The translations under genes were made by a program, and so were the position numbers. The notes beneath the pieces were generated by a model. It was given only the letters and a program-made list of their open reading frames with translations, ran no database searches and was not told where the DNA came from. A DNA stretch of 64,000 nt from CAZIPE01 sp964541305 (lineage in GTDB: Bacteria; Patescibacteriota; Saccharimonadia; Saccharimonadales; UBA7683): contig CAZIPE010000006.1 in NCBI GenBank assembly GCA_964541305.1, forward strand, positions 1 through 64,000. Reading direction: 5' to 3'. Shown here piece by piece: positions 1-8,860 of the stretch; the stretch's first letter is position 1, and each line of letters starts with the position of its first letter.

Positions 1-703
1 CAACACGCAGGTCTTTCTCATCAACCTCAACTTCATCTGGCTGATCGATTTGTGGCAGCACTTCCACCATGGCAAAGCTAGTTTGACGGAGGTTATCGGC
101 ATTAAACGGACTCAAACGCACCAATCGATGAACACCATGCTCACCTTGAAGTTTTCCAAACGCATTCACCCCACTCACTGAGACGGTAGCACTCTTTATA
201 CCAGCTTCGTCACCTGTCGACTCCTCTAAAACCTCAGCTTTATAGCCAGACTTCTCAGCCCACCTGAGATACATGCGTTCCAGCATCTGCGTCCAGTCCA
301 TGGCGTCTACGCCACCAGCCCCCGCCTGTAGCCGAAGTACTGCATCATGGTCATCATACGGCCCGTTGTATCGTATTTCTTTTTGTAGTGCTTCGAAGTC
401 TTTTTGAATCTCTTGTACTTGTACCTCGATATCTAACTTTAAGGTTTCGTCATTAAGTTCAGCTAACTCTAGGCATTCTTCAATCCGTTTTTTAATACTC
501 TGCCATGGTTCAACAACACTTTGTAATTTTGATTGTTGTTTAGAAATTTCCTGAGCCCGCAAATTATCCTTCCAGATATCAGGGTCTTCCATATGCGCAG
601 TTAATTCTGCAAGTTTACTTTCCTTCTCTGAAAAACCACTTTCAGCCCACGCTTTTTCAAATTGGGATTGCAACTCTTTTATCTGTTTTGAGAACTCTTG
701 CAT
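1..703 (-). CDS. prfB: Peptide chain release factor 2, N-terminal part (runs off the window)
   Basis: I translated this frame by hand from the ATG at 703 to the window edge, giving about 234 codons without a stop. It starts MQEFSKQIKELQ and contains the release-factor core stretches AGAGGVDAMDW and GEHGVHRLVRLSPF, which are specific to RF2. RF2 reads UGA and UAA and releases the peptide through a GGQ loop; that loop lies beyond the edge. The visible codons contain no in-frame UGA, so the autoregulatory +1 frameshift site of many bacterial prfB genes (near codon 25) is absent. RF2 fits a code in which UGA is a stop. The start is 24 bp from murI, which reads the other way, and a TATACT hexamer at 711-716 sits 7 nt upstream, suggesting a leaderless mRNA. 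Confidence 0.95.
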   Translation of the reverse strand, partial: MQEFSKQIKELQSQFEKAWAESGFSEKESKLAELTAHMEDPDIWKDNLRAQEISKQQSKLQSVVEPWQSIKKRIEECLELAELNDETLKLDIEVQVQEIQKDFEALQKEIRYNGPYDDHDAVLRLQAGAGGVDAMDWTQMLERMYLRWAEKSGYKAEVLEESTGDEAGIKSATVSVSGVNAFGKLQGEHGVHRLVRLSPFNADNLRQTSFAMVEVLPQIDQPDEVEVDEKDLRV

Positions 704-727
704 AATAGTTAGTATACAATAGTAGTC
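704..727. promoter_or_regulatory. Overlapping divergent -10 elements for prfB and murI
   Basis: Only 24 bp separate the two start codons. A TATACT hexamer on the minus strand (711-716) lies 7 nt before the prfB ATG. A TACAAT hexamer on the plus strand (715-720) lies 7 nt before the murI ATG. The two share bases 715-716, so polymerase could probably occupy only one at a time. This is read from the sequence; promoter activity is inferred. Confidence 0.55.
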
Positions 728-1375
728 ATGGTATCGGTTGGTATATTTGATTCTGGTATTGGTGGCGAACGTTTCGCGCGAGAACTTAAGCGTGAACATC
801 CTGATTACGCTGTAACGGTAGTGCATGACCGCAAGAATTTACCCTATGGGAACAAAACACAGCACGAAATTCAAACATTTACTGATATAGCCATTCAACC
901 TCTACTTGGTTGTGATGTGATAGTCATTGCCTGCAATACCGCTACTGCATACGCAATTGACTATTTAAGAGAATCGCATCCCCACAAGCGATTCATCGGC
1001 TTTGAGCCCGCAATTAAACCGGCAGTAGACATTACAAAAACTAGAAAAATTGCTGTACTTGCCACGCCCGCAACACTAAAAAGCCAGCGCTACCAAAAAC
1101 TTAAAAATAACTATGCAGACCACATTAAAATATTTGAACCATACGTAGGTGCTCTTGCCCATCAAATTGAGCATCGGGCAGTTCAATGGGGTAAGCTCGA
1201 ATCACTCATCAACAATCTTACACACCAAGAAGTTGATGTTATTGTTTTAGGCTGTACACACTATCACCTTATTAAGAACACTATCCAGCACTTTGCAGGA
1301 GATGGAGTAACCATCATCACCCCAACCGCACCCGTCATACGACAAATTGAGCACACAGTTGATTCCCTAGAGTGA
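728..1375 (+). CDS. murI: Glutamate racemase
   Basis: Converts L-glutamate to D-glutamate for peptidoglycan in the cytoplasm. The N-terminus has the family motif FDSGIGG (residues 7-13). The two catalytic cysteines sit in ACNTAT and LGCTHY, so the active site looks intact. At 215 residues it is shorter than the usual 250-270, with the loss spread over loops. It is convergent with murD, which uses the D-glutamate made here; the two genes overlap by 9 bp at their 3' ends. The ATG at 728 is preceded by TACAAT at 7 nt and by no Shine-Dalgarno sequence, which fits a leaderless transcript. Confidence 0.93.
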   Translation: MVSVGIFDSGIGGERFARELKREHPDYAVTVVHDRKNLPYGNKTQHEIQTFTDIAIQPLLGCDVIVIACNTATAYAIDYLRESHPHKRFIGFEPAIKPAVDITKTRKIAVLATPATLKSQRYQKLKNNYADHIKIFEPYVGALAHQIEHRAVQWGKLESLINNLTHQEVDVIVLGCTHYHLIKNTIQHFAGDGVTIITPTAPVIRQIEHTVDSLE

Positions 1376-2806
1376 GTCTACTGCTTTTTTAAACTGGTCT
1401 CCTCTGTCATAGACATTTTTAAACATATCAAAGCTCGCATGAGCCGGGCTCAACAACACAACTTTTGCATTTCCCAGATTGTCATTCACATTCCTTACAA
1501 TTTCTGACATTGATTTCAAATTTCCAAGGTTCATAAAGCGGTCAAAACCTTTTGCCTTAAGTATATTTTCAAGTGTATCGCTACTGCTTCCAATGAGCGC
1601 CACGGTGTGCTTTTCAGGATTAAGTGCATTCACTAATTCACTTAAATCAATCCCTTTGTCGGACCCACCAAGTAACAATATGAGTGGGTCATCAAACGAA
1701 CGCAGAGCCGCGAGAGTTGCTCCTGGACCAGTTGAGAAGCTATCGTTATAAAACTTGACCCCGTTTAACTCTCTTGCAAATTCTAGACGATGCGGTAAAC
1801 CCTTGAATGAAGCTACAGCTTTCTTTATTGCATCAATGTCCTGCGTGTAGCGCCAAGAAGCTGTAATTGCCGCACATATATTTTCTAAATTATGGGCACC
1901 AAGTAGCCCTACGTCTGAAGTTTTACAGATTGGCTGCTTGTCGACTATTACCCACTCTCCTTTGCCGTCATCCCAGACTTGATCTGGTATCCAGTCAGAT
2001 TTCTGGATTCCTGCCTTCGCAGGAATGACGATTCGTGCAGCTGGTTCTTCCATGAATGGTGCTTTTCTAGCTTGTGATTTTTCTGCTATTTCAAGTGCGT
2101 ACTTGTTAGTAGGATGATGCACCAATAGATCATTTGCTGTTTGGTGATACGTGATATTTCGTTTTGCATTGACGTATTCATCCATCGAGGCATGAACATC
2201 CATATGATCTGGCTCAATCATCAATATAACTGCCGTTTGTGGAGATCTTTCAATATCCCATAGTTGAAAACTAGAAAGCTCAAATACGACGATACCAGCT
2301 TCACTGGCAGATTTTAGATTATTGATTATGGATTCTTGATCTATTACTTTTTGCATATTGATTTTTGCATATTGCTCAATTTTATCTAGCACATCGAGTG
2401 CAGGAACACCGATATTACCAACCAACCATGTTTTATACCCTGCTGCTTCCAAAATAGTGGAGATTAATGTGCTCGTGGTTCCCTTCCCTTTGGTGCCTGT
2501 TACTCCGATAATTGGTGCGGGGCATTTTTCAAAAAATTCGTTGGTTGCAGACCATATTTTTCCATGTGTCACAATTCGAGCAGGGTTAATCTGTGGACTA
2601 CGGATTACAAGATCGTACTCATGAAGTTTTTCAAAAACTCCTTCACCCAAAAGAGTTCTTGCACCTCCGGGAATATCTTCAACTTTATCTTTTTCATCAA
2701 CGATAGTGATATCTGCGCCTAGCTGAGAATAATATCTATAACTTGCCTTACCTTCAACCCCAAAACCTGCTAGTGCTACTTTCAAATTCATACCTAAATT
2801 GTACAC
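1367..2806 (-). CDS. murD: UDP-N-acetylmuramoylalanine--D-glutamate ligase carrying a repeat-derived insertion
   Basis: Adds D-glutamate to UDP-MurNAc-L-Ala in the cytoplasmic steps of peptidoglycan synthesis. Visible Mur-ligase features are the N-terminal nucleotide-binding loop GFGVEGKAS, the ATP P-loop GVTGTKGKGTT, the GAHNLENICAA motif and the C-terminal LLLGGSDKG and LLSPAHASFD stretches. The coordinates use a GTG start with an AAGGGG Shine-Dalgarno 8 nt upstream (2815-2820); an ATG at 2791 would shorten it by five residues. Residues 260-280 are not Mur-ligase sequence: they are the translation of a 63-bp palindromic element at 1967-2029, in frame, about 30 residues before the GAHN motif. 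The frame stays open, so the enzyme is probably functional with a surface loop insertion. Confidence 0.95.
   Translation of the reverse strand: MYNLGMNLKVALAGFGVEGKASYRYYSQLGADITIVDEKDKVEDIPGGARTLLGEGVFEKLHEYDLVIRSPQINPARIVTHGKIWSATNEFFEKCPAPIIGVTGTKGKGTTSTLISTILEAAGYKTWLVGNIGVPALDVLDKIEQYAKINMQKVIDQESIINNLKSASEAGIVVFELSSFQLWDIERSPQTAVILMIEPDHMDVHASMDEYVNAKRNITYHQTANDLLVHHPTNKYALEIAEKSQARKAPFMEEPAARIVIPAKAGIQKSDWIPDQVWDDGKGEWVIVDKQPICKTSDVGLLGAHNLENICAAITASWRYTQDIDAIKKAVASFKGLPHRLEFARELNGVKFYNDSFSTGPGATLAALRSFDDPLILLLGGSDKGIDLSELVNALNPEKHTVALIGSSSDTLENILKAKGFDRFMNLGNLKSMSEIVRNVNDNLGNAKVVLLSPAHASFDMFKNVYDRGDQFKKAVDSL
1967..2029 (-). repeat. 63-bp palindromic repeat inserted in frame in murD
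   Basis: On the minus strand the element begins GTCATTCC and ends GGGATGAC, near-perfect inverted ends. Inside are three stacked hairpins: TCCTGC/GCAGGA around GAAG, ATCCAG/CTGGAT around 8 nt, and CCAGA/TCTGG around TCAAG. It is 63 bp (21 codons) and keeps the reading frame, encoding VIPAKAGIQ...IPDQVWDD. From memory, VIPAKAGIQ-type peptides are the translation of a small palindromic repeat seen in unrelated bacterial genomes, comparable in behaviour to the Rickettsia palindromic elements found inside genes. No second copy was seen in the window. Confidence 0.75.
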
Positions 2807-2855
2807 TACTTATACCCCTTGTGTTTGTAAATAAAATATATGGTAATGTACATTA

Positions 2856-3590
2856 ATGAAAAATAATCTCGATCTACCCTTGATCGAATCTTGTGTAACA
2901 AGTTCTCTGGTGCCCGAAGTTCGTCTTGATAGGTATTCTAAACAAGGGAGACTTACTCGCGCACTGCATCTACTGGGACCAGGTTTATGTAGCTATTTAC
3001 ATGATTTTGTTTTTGTCGACACACTTCCAGTCGCTTCTAACAATCATGGTCTAGAGCTCTGTGACTATGGGCATGAATCGATTGCTTGGAAAACTACCCA
3101 TAACGGAGCGAGCCATATATTTAAGATTGACCGAAGAAATATCAACCAGCAAGATGAAACAAGATCGCTTGAAGGAAAGGTCAAAGATTACAGGTACTTT
3201 AACTCTATTTTTGGAGATATCGTGACGCCAACAGCTTTTTGCGTTGTTCAACAGCCATACCGTCTCGGTAAACCAACCATTGCACGCGTTCAGCCCTATG
3301 TTGAATACTCTTGTGACATTTTCTCATCAGAGCTCCCAGATGTGGACCCTGCGTGCGCTAGTTCATTCGTTTCTGGACTGTTAGAGTGCATAGATAACGG
3401 AAGAATTCCTGATGTTATCGGGCACCATAATATTGTGGTAACTACCTCGGGCGGTATAGCTATACTCGATGCAACACACGCAATAACACTAACTGATCAA
3501 AATTGGGGCATGTCAATTGAAAGAATCAATCGTACTATAGATATGCTAACGGCATCTAATCAGGGTGCTCCGCTTAACACCTCTGCCTAA
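2856..3590 (+). CDS. Uncharacterised protein, possibly kinase-like fold
   Basis: I do not recognise this 244-residue protein. There is no signal peptide or membrane segment. The C-terminal half has the order of motifs seen in aminoglycoside-phosphotransferase or protein-kinase-like folds: a lysine in a beta strand (HIFKIDRR), a glutamate-bearing helix (SLEGKVKDYRYF), a hinge-like VQPYVEY, then PDVIGHHNIVV and AILDATH, which resemble the catalytic-loop D-x5-N and a DFG-like aspartate. This is remote pattern matching, not a family assignment. It stands alone on the plus strand between murD and secA and overlaps the secA stop by 4 bp. A TAATGT hexamer lies 6 nt before the ATG. Confidence 0.65.
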   Translation: MKNNLDLPLIESCVTSSLVPEVRLDRYSKQGRLTRALHLLGPGLCSYLHDFVFVDTLPVASNNHGLELCDYGHESIAWKTTHNGASHIFKIDRRNINQQDETRSLEGKVKDYRYFNSIFGDIVTPTAFCVVQQPYRLGKPTIARVQPYVEYSCDIFSSELPDVDPACASSFVSGLLECIDNGRIPDVIGHHNIVVTTSGGIAILDATHAITLTDQNWGMSIERINRTIDMLTASNQGAPLNTSA

Positions 3591-6181
3591 CGGCGTTTTT
3601 TGCGGTTCTGACGTTGGTTTTTGCGTTTTTTTCTAATAGCATTTTTCGTACGCGATGATGGTACACTCACTTTTTTGACCACTTGCCCATCGAAGTCTTC
3701 AGCACTTGATGCTATGCCGGTTGTGATTTGATTCGCGTTATCAGTTGCCTGACGGGCGGCTTTTGTAAGTTCTGTTTCAACTGCTTCCTGAATATGGTGC
3801 GCATGCAGATGATTCAAGCCACGCACCACTTCACCACGGAGCGTCGCTTGCATAGTTTCAAACAAATTCTGTCCTTCACGACGGTATTCTACCAACGGAT
3901 CTTTTTGACCGATAGAGCGCCAACCAATACCATTACGCAAGTGATCCATATTTTCTAAATGCTCCATCCATAGCTGATCGAGCACCTGGAGTACCGCTTC
4001 TCGCTCAACCTGGCGCATAATATCTACACCTAACGCCGATTCTCTTTCAACATACAGTTCGTAGGCATATTCTTTAAACACCTTCACGCGCTCTTTTTCA
4101 GCTTGAGTGGTTTTAAGTTCTTTCAGTTGCTTTTCGCTCAGCGGAAACACGGTTTGAAGTTCTTTATAGAATTCCTTCGGGTTATCTACTCGTTGCAAGG
4201 CCCAGCTAGAAGCCTCTTGTTCTACCATTTGGCGAATTTGCTTAGATATATCTTCGCTCATTAATGCGCGACGACGTATAGTGTATACCGCTTTGCGGTG
4301 TCGGTTCATGACGTCATCGTACTGAACGACATTCTTTCGGGCATCAAAGTTGAATCCTTCAACTTTCTTTTGGGCATTTTCGAGTGTTTTCGAAACAGTG
4401 CGGTTTTCAATAGCTTGATCTTCAGCTACGCCCAAACGTTCCATCAATGCTTTAATGCGATCACCACCGAAAATACGCATCAGGTCGTCTTCGCAACTGA
4501 CATAGAACTGAGTCATACCAGGATCGCCCTGACGTCCACAGCGACCACGAAGCTGATTATCAATACGTCGAGATTCATGGCGCTCCGAACCGAGCACCAC
4601 TAAACCACCGAGTTTTTTCACCCCCTCACCGAGAACAATGTCGGTTCCGCGTCCAGCAATGTTGGTGGCCAGCGTTACGGCACCACGTTGACCTGCTTTC
4701 GCGACTACCGCAGCTTCACCTTCGTTATTCTTGGCATTCAACACTTGGTGCGGCACCTTTGCTTCACTAAGCAATCTACTCAGCACCTCATTCTTTTCAA
4801 TTGAAACAGTACCAACAAGAACGGGCTGACCTTTTTTATGAAGCGTCTTTACTTCAGCAACTAACGCCTTGAATTTACCTGCTTCCGTTTTGTAGATTTT
4901 ATCTGTTCGATCATCACGAATGATGTCTCGATTGGATGGGATTTCAATAACATCAATACCGTATATTTGGTTGAACTCTTCGGCCTCGGTTGAGGCTGTA
5001 CCGGTCATACCAGAGAGTTTATTGTACAATCGGAAGTAATTCTGGAATGAAATTGTCGCCAGTGTCATACTCTCCTCTTTGACGTCTACGCCCTCTTTGG
5101 CTTCAATGGCTTGATGCAACCCTTCGTTATAGCGTCGTCCATGCATAAGACGACCAGTAAACTCATCCACAATAATAATTTCGCCGTCGTTACTTACCAC
5201 ATATTCCTTGTCGCGATGGAATAGTGTCTGCGCCTTGAGGGCTTGATCAAGGTGATAAATCAATCGAATATGCTCAGTGTCATACAAGTTTTCAATTTTT
5301 AGTAGCTTCTGAATCTTTTCTACACCCTGATCATTAAGCGCTACTGAACGTCGCTTTTCATCAAGTTCGTAGTCTTCAGGTGTAAGTTTTTTGACCACGT
5401 CTGAGAACATTCCATAACCACTACCACTGTCTGACGATGGCGCAGAAATAATAAGTGGTGTTCGCGCCTCGTCAATTAAAATGGAGTCGACTTCATCAAC
5501 AATCGCAAAGTGAAGATCTCGCTGACGTAAGTTTTCTTGGGTATTTACCATGTTATCGCGTAAATAATCGAAGCCGAATTCATTATTGGTACCGTACGTA
5601 ATATCGGCAGCATAGGCTTCTTTACGGGTGCACTGTCGCAGATGTTTCAGCCGTGGGTCGGTGTGCTTTTCGTTCACATAATCTGAGTCGTACACGTATG
5701 ACTCATCGGCAATAATAACGCCTACTTGCATACCTACGGCAGCGTACACCTCTCCCATCCAACCCGCATCACGTTGAGCGAGGTAGTCGTTTACGGTCAC
5801 GACATGCACACCTTTACCCTCGAGTGCATTAAGATACACTGGCAACGTAGCCACCAGGGTTTTTCCTTCACCAGTTTTCATTTCGGCAACATTACCTTCA
5901 TGAAGTGCCATGCCACCTATAAGCTGTACGTCAAAGTGACGCATACCAAGCGTTCGTTTTGATGCCTCACGAACAACCGCAAACGCATGTGGCAAAATGT
6001 CATCAAGAGTCTTCTTGTCTTTCAATTGCTTTTTGAATTCATCAGTTTGCTTGGCAAGCTTCTCCAAGCTCATTTTTTCATATACTTTTTCAAGCTCGTT
6101 AATACTGCCGACTTTTTTTCTCAGTCGCTTAACTGTTTTCGCCTGTGGATCACCGAATACTTTTTTCAGAACATTCTTCAT
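3587..6181 (-). CDS. secA: Preprotein translocase ATPase SecA
   Basis: Motor ATPase that pushes preproteins through SecYEG at the membrane. The 864-residue protein has Walker A TGEGKTLVA (about residues 103-111), the DEVDSILIDEAR Walker B/DEAD-like box, the SGMTGTA and FTGRLMHGRRYNEG stretches of the preprotein-binding region, and the helicase motif RGRCGRQGDPG. The C-terminus lacks the cysteine/histidine zinc motif that binds SecB in many SecA proteins and ends instead in a very basic KKRKNQRQNRKKRR tail, so it is probably SecB-independent. GAGGG lies about 14 nt before the ATG. It is convergent with the orphan gene before it and follows hpf by 78 bp. Confidence 0.97.
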   Translation of the reverse strand: MKNVLKKVFGDPQAKTVKRLRKKVGSINELEKVYEKMSLEKLAKQTDEFKKQLKDKKTLDDILPHAFAVVREASKRTLGMRHFDVQLIGGMALHEGNVAEMKTGEGKTLVATLPVYLNALEGKGVHVVTVNDYLAQRDAGWMGEVYAAVGMQVGVIIADESYVYDSDYVNEKHTDPRLKHLRQCTRKEAYAADITYGTNNEFGFDYLRDNMVNTQENLRQRDLHFAIVDEVDSILIDEARTPLIISAPSSDSGSGYGMFSDVVKKLTPEDYELDEKRRSVALNDQGVEKIQKLLKIENLYDTEHIRLIYHLDQALKAQTLFHRDKEYVVSNDGEIIIVDEFTGRLMHGRRYNEGLHQAIEAKEGVDVKEESMTLATISFQNYFRLYNKLSGMTGTASTEAEEFNQIYGIDVIEIPSNRDIIRDDRTDKIYKTEAGKFKALVAEVKTLHKKGQPVLVGTVSIEKNEVLSRLLSEAKVPHQVLNAKNNEGEAAVVAKAGQRGAVTLATNIAGRGTDIVLGEGVKKLGGLVVLGSERHESRRIDNQLRGRCGRQGDPGMTQFYVSCEDDLMRIFGGDRIKALMERLGVAEDQAIENRTVSKTLENAQKKVEGFNFDARKNVVQYDDVMNRHRKAVYTIRRRALMSEDISKQIRQMVEQEASSWALQRVDNPKEFYKELQTVFPLSEKQLKELKTTQAEKERVKVFKEYAYELYVERESALGVDIMRQVEREAVLQVLDQLWMEHLENMDHLRNGIGWRSIGQKDPLVEYRREGQNLFETMQATLRGEVVRGLNHLHAHHIQEAVETELTKAARQATDNANQITTGIASSAEDFDGQVVKKVSVPSSRTKNAIRKKRKNQRQNRKKRR

Positions 6182-6259
6182 GTAAGCTACTTTTGCCCTC
6201 TCTTAAAATCTCAGAAAATAACCTTCCTATTGTACCCTAATCTGGTAGTTATTTCGATA

Positions 6260-6631
6260 TTATTCTGCAGGTTGCTTACGGCGAAGCAGTCGTCGCAGTT
6301 TTGAGCGGTGATCTTTTTTATTACCACCATGAGAATCTTTGTACTTTTTAAGCTGATTTTTTATTTTCATCTCAACAATATCAACGGCTGCGAACATGTT
6401 GACGGTAGCTGCCTTGGCGGTAATTTGTTGTTCAGGGAGGTGTATTACTGCTTCACACTCGTATTTATCGCTCTTCGTCTTGCGCTCAACGAGTCTTACT
6501 TCGGCGTGCATACTTTCTCGTGCATGCTTAGGAGCGAGCCTGTCGAGCCGACCGATCTTCTTCTTGATATATTTCTTAATATCATCCGCAGCTTCGTACT
6601 GTCTACTGCTGATTTCAAGTTTGGAAATCAT
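6260..6631 (-). CDS. hpf: Short ribosome hibernation promoting factor (HPF/RaiA family)
   Basis: Binds the 30S decoding region and holds ribosomes inactive under starvation. The 123-residue protein fits the single-domain short form: an N-terminal beta-alpha-beta-beta-beta-alpha pattern starting ISKLEISSRQYEAADDIKKYI, then VNMFAAVDIVEMKIKNQLKKYK. It lacks the C-terminal dimerisation domain of long HPF; the tail is short and basic. A strong AAGGAGG lies 5 nt before the ATG, one of the best Shine-Dalgarno sequences in the window. It sits between serS and secA on the same strand, 12 bp after serS; hpf next to secA is a common bacterial arrangement. Confidence 0.9.
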   Translation of the reverse strand: MISKLEISSRQYEAADDIKKYIKKKIGRLDRLAPKHARESMHAEVRLVERKTKSDKYECEAVIHLPEQQITAKAATVNMFAAVDIVEMKIKNQLKKYKDSHGGNKKDHRSKLRRLLRRKQPAE

Positions 6632-6643
6632 GGAACCTCCTTT

Positions 6644-7942
6644 TTAGATAACTTTTTTCCCGCCCATGTACGGCCATAGTACCTCGGGCACCTTCACTGT
6701 ACTGTCCTTTTGCTGATTATTTTCTAGTATGGCTTTAAGTATTCTGCCCATCGCAAAAGCTGTTGCATCATTAGTATGAACGAATTCAATTGAACCATTT
6801 TTGCGCTTTGTGCGTGTTTTCAAACGACGCGCCTGATAGTCAGTCATATAATCCGCCGTGTGAGTTTCGCGGTAGGCGCTCTGTGCTGGCATCCACGTAT
6901 TAATGTCTACACCTTGGGCATTGGGTTTACCTATATCGGCGGTGCATTTTTGAATTAATTGATAAGGCAATCCTAGCAACTGCATTAAATGTTCTTGCAA
7001 AGCAACTAAAAGCTTATGTTCTTCAAGGCCTGTTTCGGAAGTTGAAAATACTTCCATTTCCATTTTGTCGAACTGATGCATTCTAAAAATGCCCTCAGTG
7101 TCTTTACCGTAAGAACCGGCCTCGCGACGGAAACTCGTTGAGTAAGCAACGTATCGAATTGGTAGTTCTGACTCTTCTAAAATTTCATCCATGTACATTG
7201 TGCACATGCTGTGTTCGGCGCTGGCATTCATCCAAAGTTCATCATCTGCAAGTTTATAGGTAACTTCTTGAGCGTCTAGTCGAGCAGATGCTTCGTAAGG
7301 TTCGGTCTTCACCATCGCCGGGGGCAGTACTGGCACAAAAGGTGTTGGCTTTAAATCGAGTTTATTTTCTTTAATCAGCTTCTTTATAACTGCTTCGTCG
7401 GTAACCGTATCAATAACAAGTTGCATAATTGCTAACTGGAGCTTAACAAGATCGCCTTTTATGTACGCAAATCTCGCACCAGCAACTTTTGCCGCCCGCT
7501 CTTTGTCGATGATATTTTTGGTTTTACCAATTTCACTTTCACTTTTAGGATCAAATTCAAATACGGGCTTTTCGCCTACCGTTTTTACAATCTGATTCTC
7601 ATCTTCGCTAACTCCAACCGGTACTGTATCTAAAGCGACATTCGGGACTGCTTTCAATAGCGCCATATATTCTTTTTCGGTGGGTTCGAGCCGTACTTCT
7701 AGTTCGCCTAGGATTTCTTTTATTCTTTTACCTTCGGCAATAAGTTCAGTAGATGGCTGGCCATTCTTCATTTGAGCGGCGGTTTCGTTACGTGCCTTTC
7801 GAAGTTTTTCAACTTCTTGCATTAATTCACGGCGCTTGCTATCAACCGTAAGAAGTCTGTCAACATCAACTACTACGTTTTTGTTCTTAGCTGCCTCTTT
7901 TACTTTTTCGGAATTCTCGCGGATGAACTGAATGTCTAGCAT
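6644..7942 (-). CDS. serS: Seryl-tRNA synthetase
   Basis: Class II synthetase charging tRNA-Ser. The first about 110 residues form the expected antiparallel coiled-coil arm. Motif 2 is seen as TSFRREAGSYGKDTEG and motif 3 as ATAFAMGRILKAILEN. I chose the ATG at 7942 (MLDIQFIRENSEKV, the usual N-terminus) over an upstream TTG, because a TATAAT hexamer at 7949-7954 overlaps that longer start and lies 6 nt before the ATG. The mRNA is therefore probably leaderless. hpf follows 12 bp downstream. Confidence 0.96.
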   Translation of the reverse strand: MLDIQFIRENSEKVKEAAKNKNVVVDVDRLLTVDSKRRELMQEVEKLRKARNETAAQMKNGQPSTELIAEGKRIKEILGELEVRLEPTEKEYMALLKAVPNVALDTVPVGVSEDENQIVKTVGEKPVFEFDPKSESEIGKTKNIIDKERAAKVAGARFAYIKGDLVKLQLAIMQLVIDTVTDEAVIKKLIKENKLDLKPTPFVPVLPPAMVKTEPYEASARLDAQEVTYKLADDELWMNASAEHSMCTMYMDEILEESELPIRYVAYSTSFRREAGSYGKDTEGIFRMHQFDKMEMEVFSTSETGLEEHKLLVALQEHLMQLLGLPYQLIQKCTADIGKPNAQGVDINTWMPAQSAYRETHTADYMTDYQARRLKTRTKRKNGSIEFVHTNDATAFAMGRILKAILENNQQKDSTVKVPEVLWPYMGGKKVI

Positions 7943-7984
7943 ATCTTTATTATACCCCAAACCCGCAGGTCGTGCCCATGTATA

Positions 7985-8860
7985 TTATTGTAAAAATAGT
8001 GAATCAATCTGTTTTTTTACATCACTAAATTTTAGTATTGTTTGGGGCTGTTCAATAGATGTCTGCCCTGTATATGTGGTTGGCTTGAGAACGATTATCG
8101 TAGCTTCATTCTTGAGCTGTATTTCCTTCAAGCTACCCTCTTCGTCCATTGCTATGAAGAGTTTCTCACTTTTGCCAAAGGAGTTGTTGCATTCGTTTGT
8201 GTTCTTGCTTTTTCCGAAAACTGCAGCTATAAATTCATCTGTTTGATCATTTGGTGATAGTTCATATCTCACCACTTGTGAACCATCAAGTGTAATTCGA
8301 TCTTCGCTTACTAGCGTGAGGAACGGATGTTTTTTAAAACTCGCTCTTAATAACTCTTCTTTTGTATCGTAGCCTAAGAGTGACTTCCAGCACTGTATCG
8401 ATTGAGAAACGTCAGTTTCTTGATCTAATTCAATCCATTTATTTTGATATTGTTTTACGAGAGGTTGAATGTTTGCTGAAATAGACCGTGAAAGTGGATC
8501 GTCTCCTAAGTTATCGGCTATGTCCGTGGCGTTGAGTATTTTAAGATAGCTTTTTCCATCGGCAGAGATTACTTCAACCTTAATGGAATCTTTTGCACCG
8601 CTCAAAAGTGATACAGACGCACTGGTTTTGCTAGCATTTTTGTTTATAGTTGTCTGAAAATCTGCTGATATCGGATAAGGACTATCTGTGATCAGTTTGC
8701 CACTAAAATCTACCTGGTCAGATGAAAATACCTGTACTGTTTTTATAAGTGTATCTTCAAGTTTATTTGATTTGGCTATCTGTAGCTGCAGAAAAAGCAA
8801 TCCCGCAATTATTACTACCGTGATTACAAGACCCACGACAACAAGCCATTTTCTACGCAT
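7985..8860 (-). CDS. Membrane-anchored extracytoplasmic protein of unknown function
   Basis: I do not recognise this 291-residue protein. Residues 5-27 form one strong transmembrane segment after a basic MRRKW start, so it is probably anchored in the membrane with the rest outside. There is no lipobox cysteine. The external part is rich in beta-strand-like stretches (VDFSGKLITD, KIEL-type KWIELDQ, QVVRYELSPNDQ) that resemble lipid- or ligand-binding lipoproteins of the LppX/LolA type, but the similarity is only general. Two cysteines (in QCWKSLLG and NECNNSF) might form a disulfide. It overlaps the Nudix gene upstream by 8 bp, implying co-transcription. Confidence 0.75.
   Translation of the reverse strand: MRRKWLVVVGLVITVVIIAGLLFLQLQIAKSNKLEDTLIKTVQVFSSDQVDFSGKLITDSPYPISADFQTTINKNASKTSASVSLLSGAKDSIKVEVISADGKSYLKILNATDIADNLGDDPLSRSISANIQPLVKQYQNKWIELDQETDVSQSIQCWKSLLGYDTKEELLRASFKKHPFLTLVSEDRITLDGSQVVRYELSPNDQTDEFIAAVFGKSKNTNECNNSFGKSEKLFIAMDEEGSLKEIQLKNEATIIVLKPTTYTGQTSIEQPQTILKFSDVKKQIDSLFLQ

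Noticed and set aside
1..703. Programmed frameshift in prfB
   Set aside because: The frame from the ATG is open without UGA over all visible codons.
4298..4603. Long plus-strand frames inside secA and other minus-strand genes
   Set aside because: They follow the codon pattern of the real gene on the other strand and have no start signals or recognisable domains.
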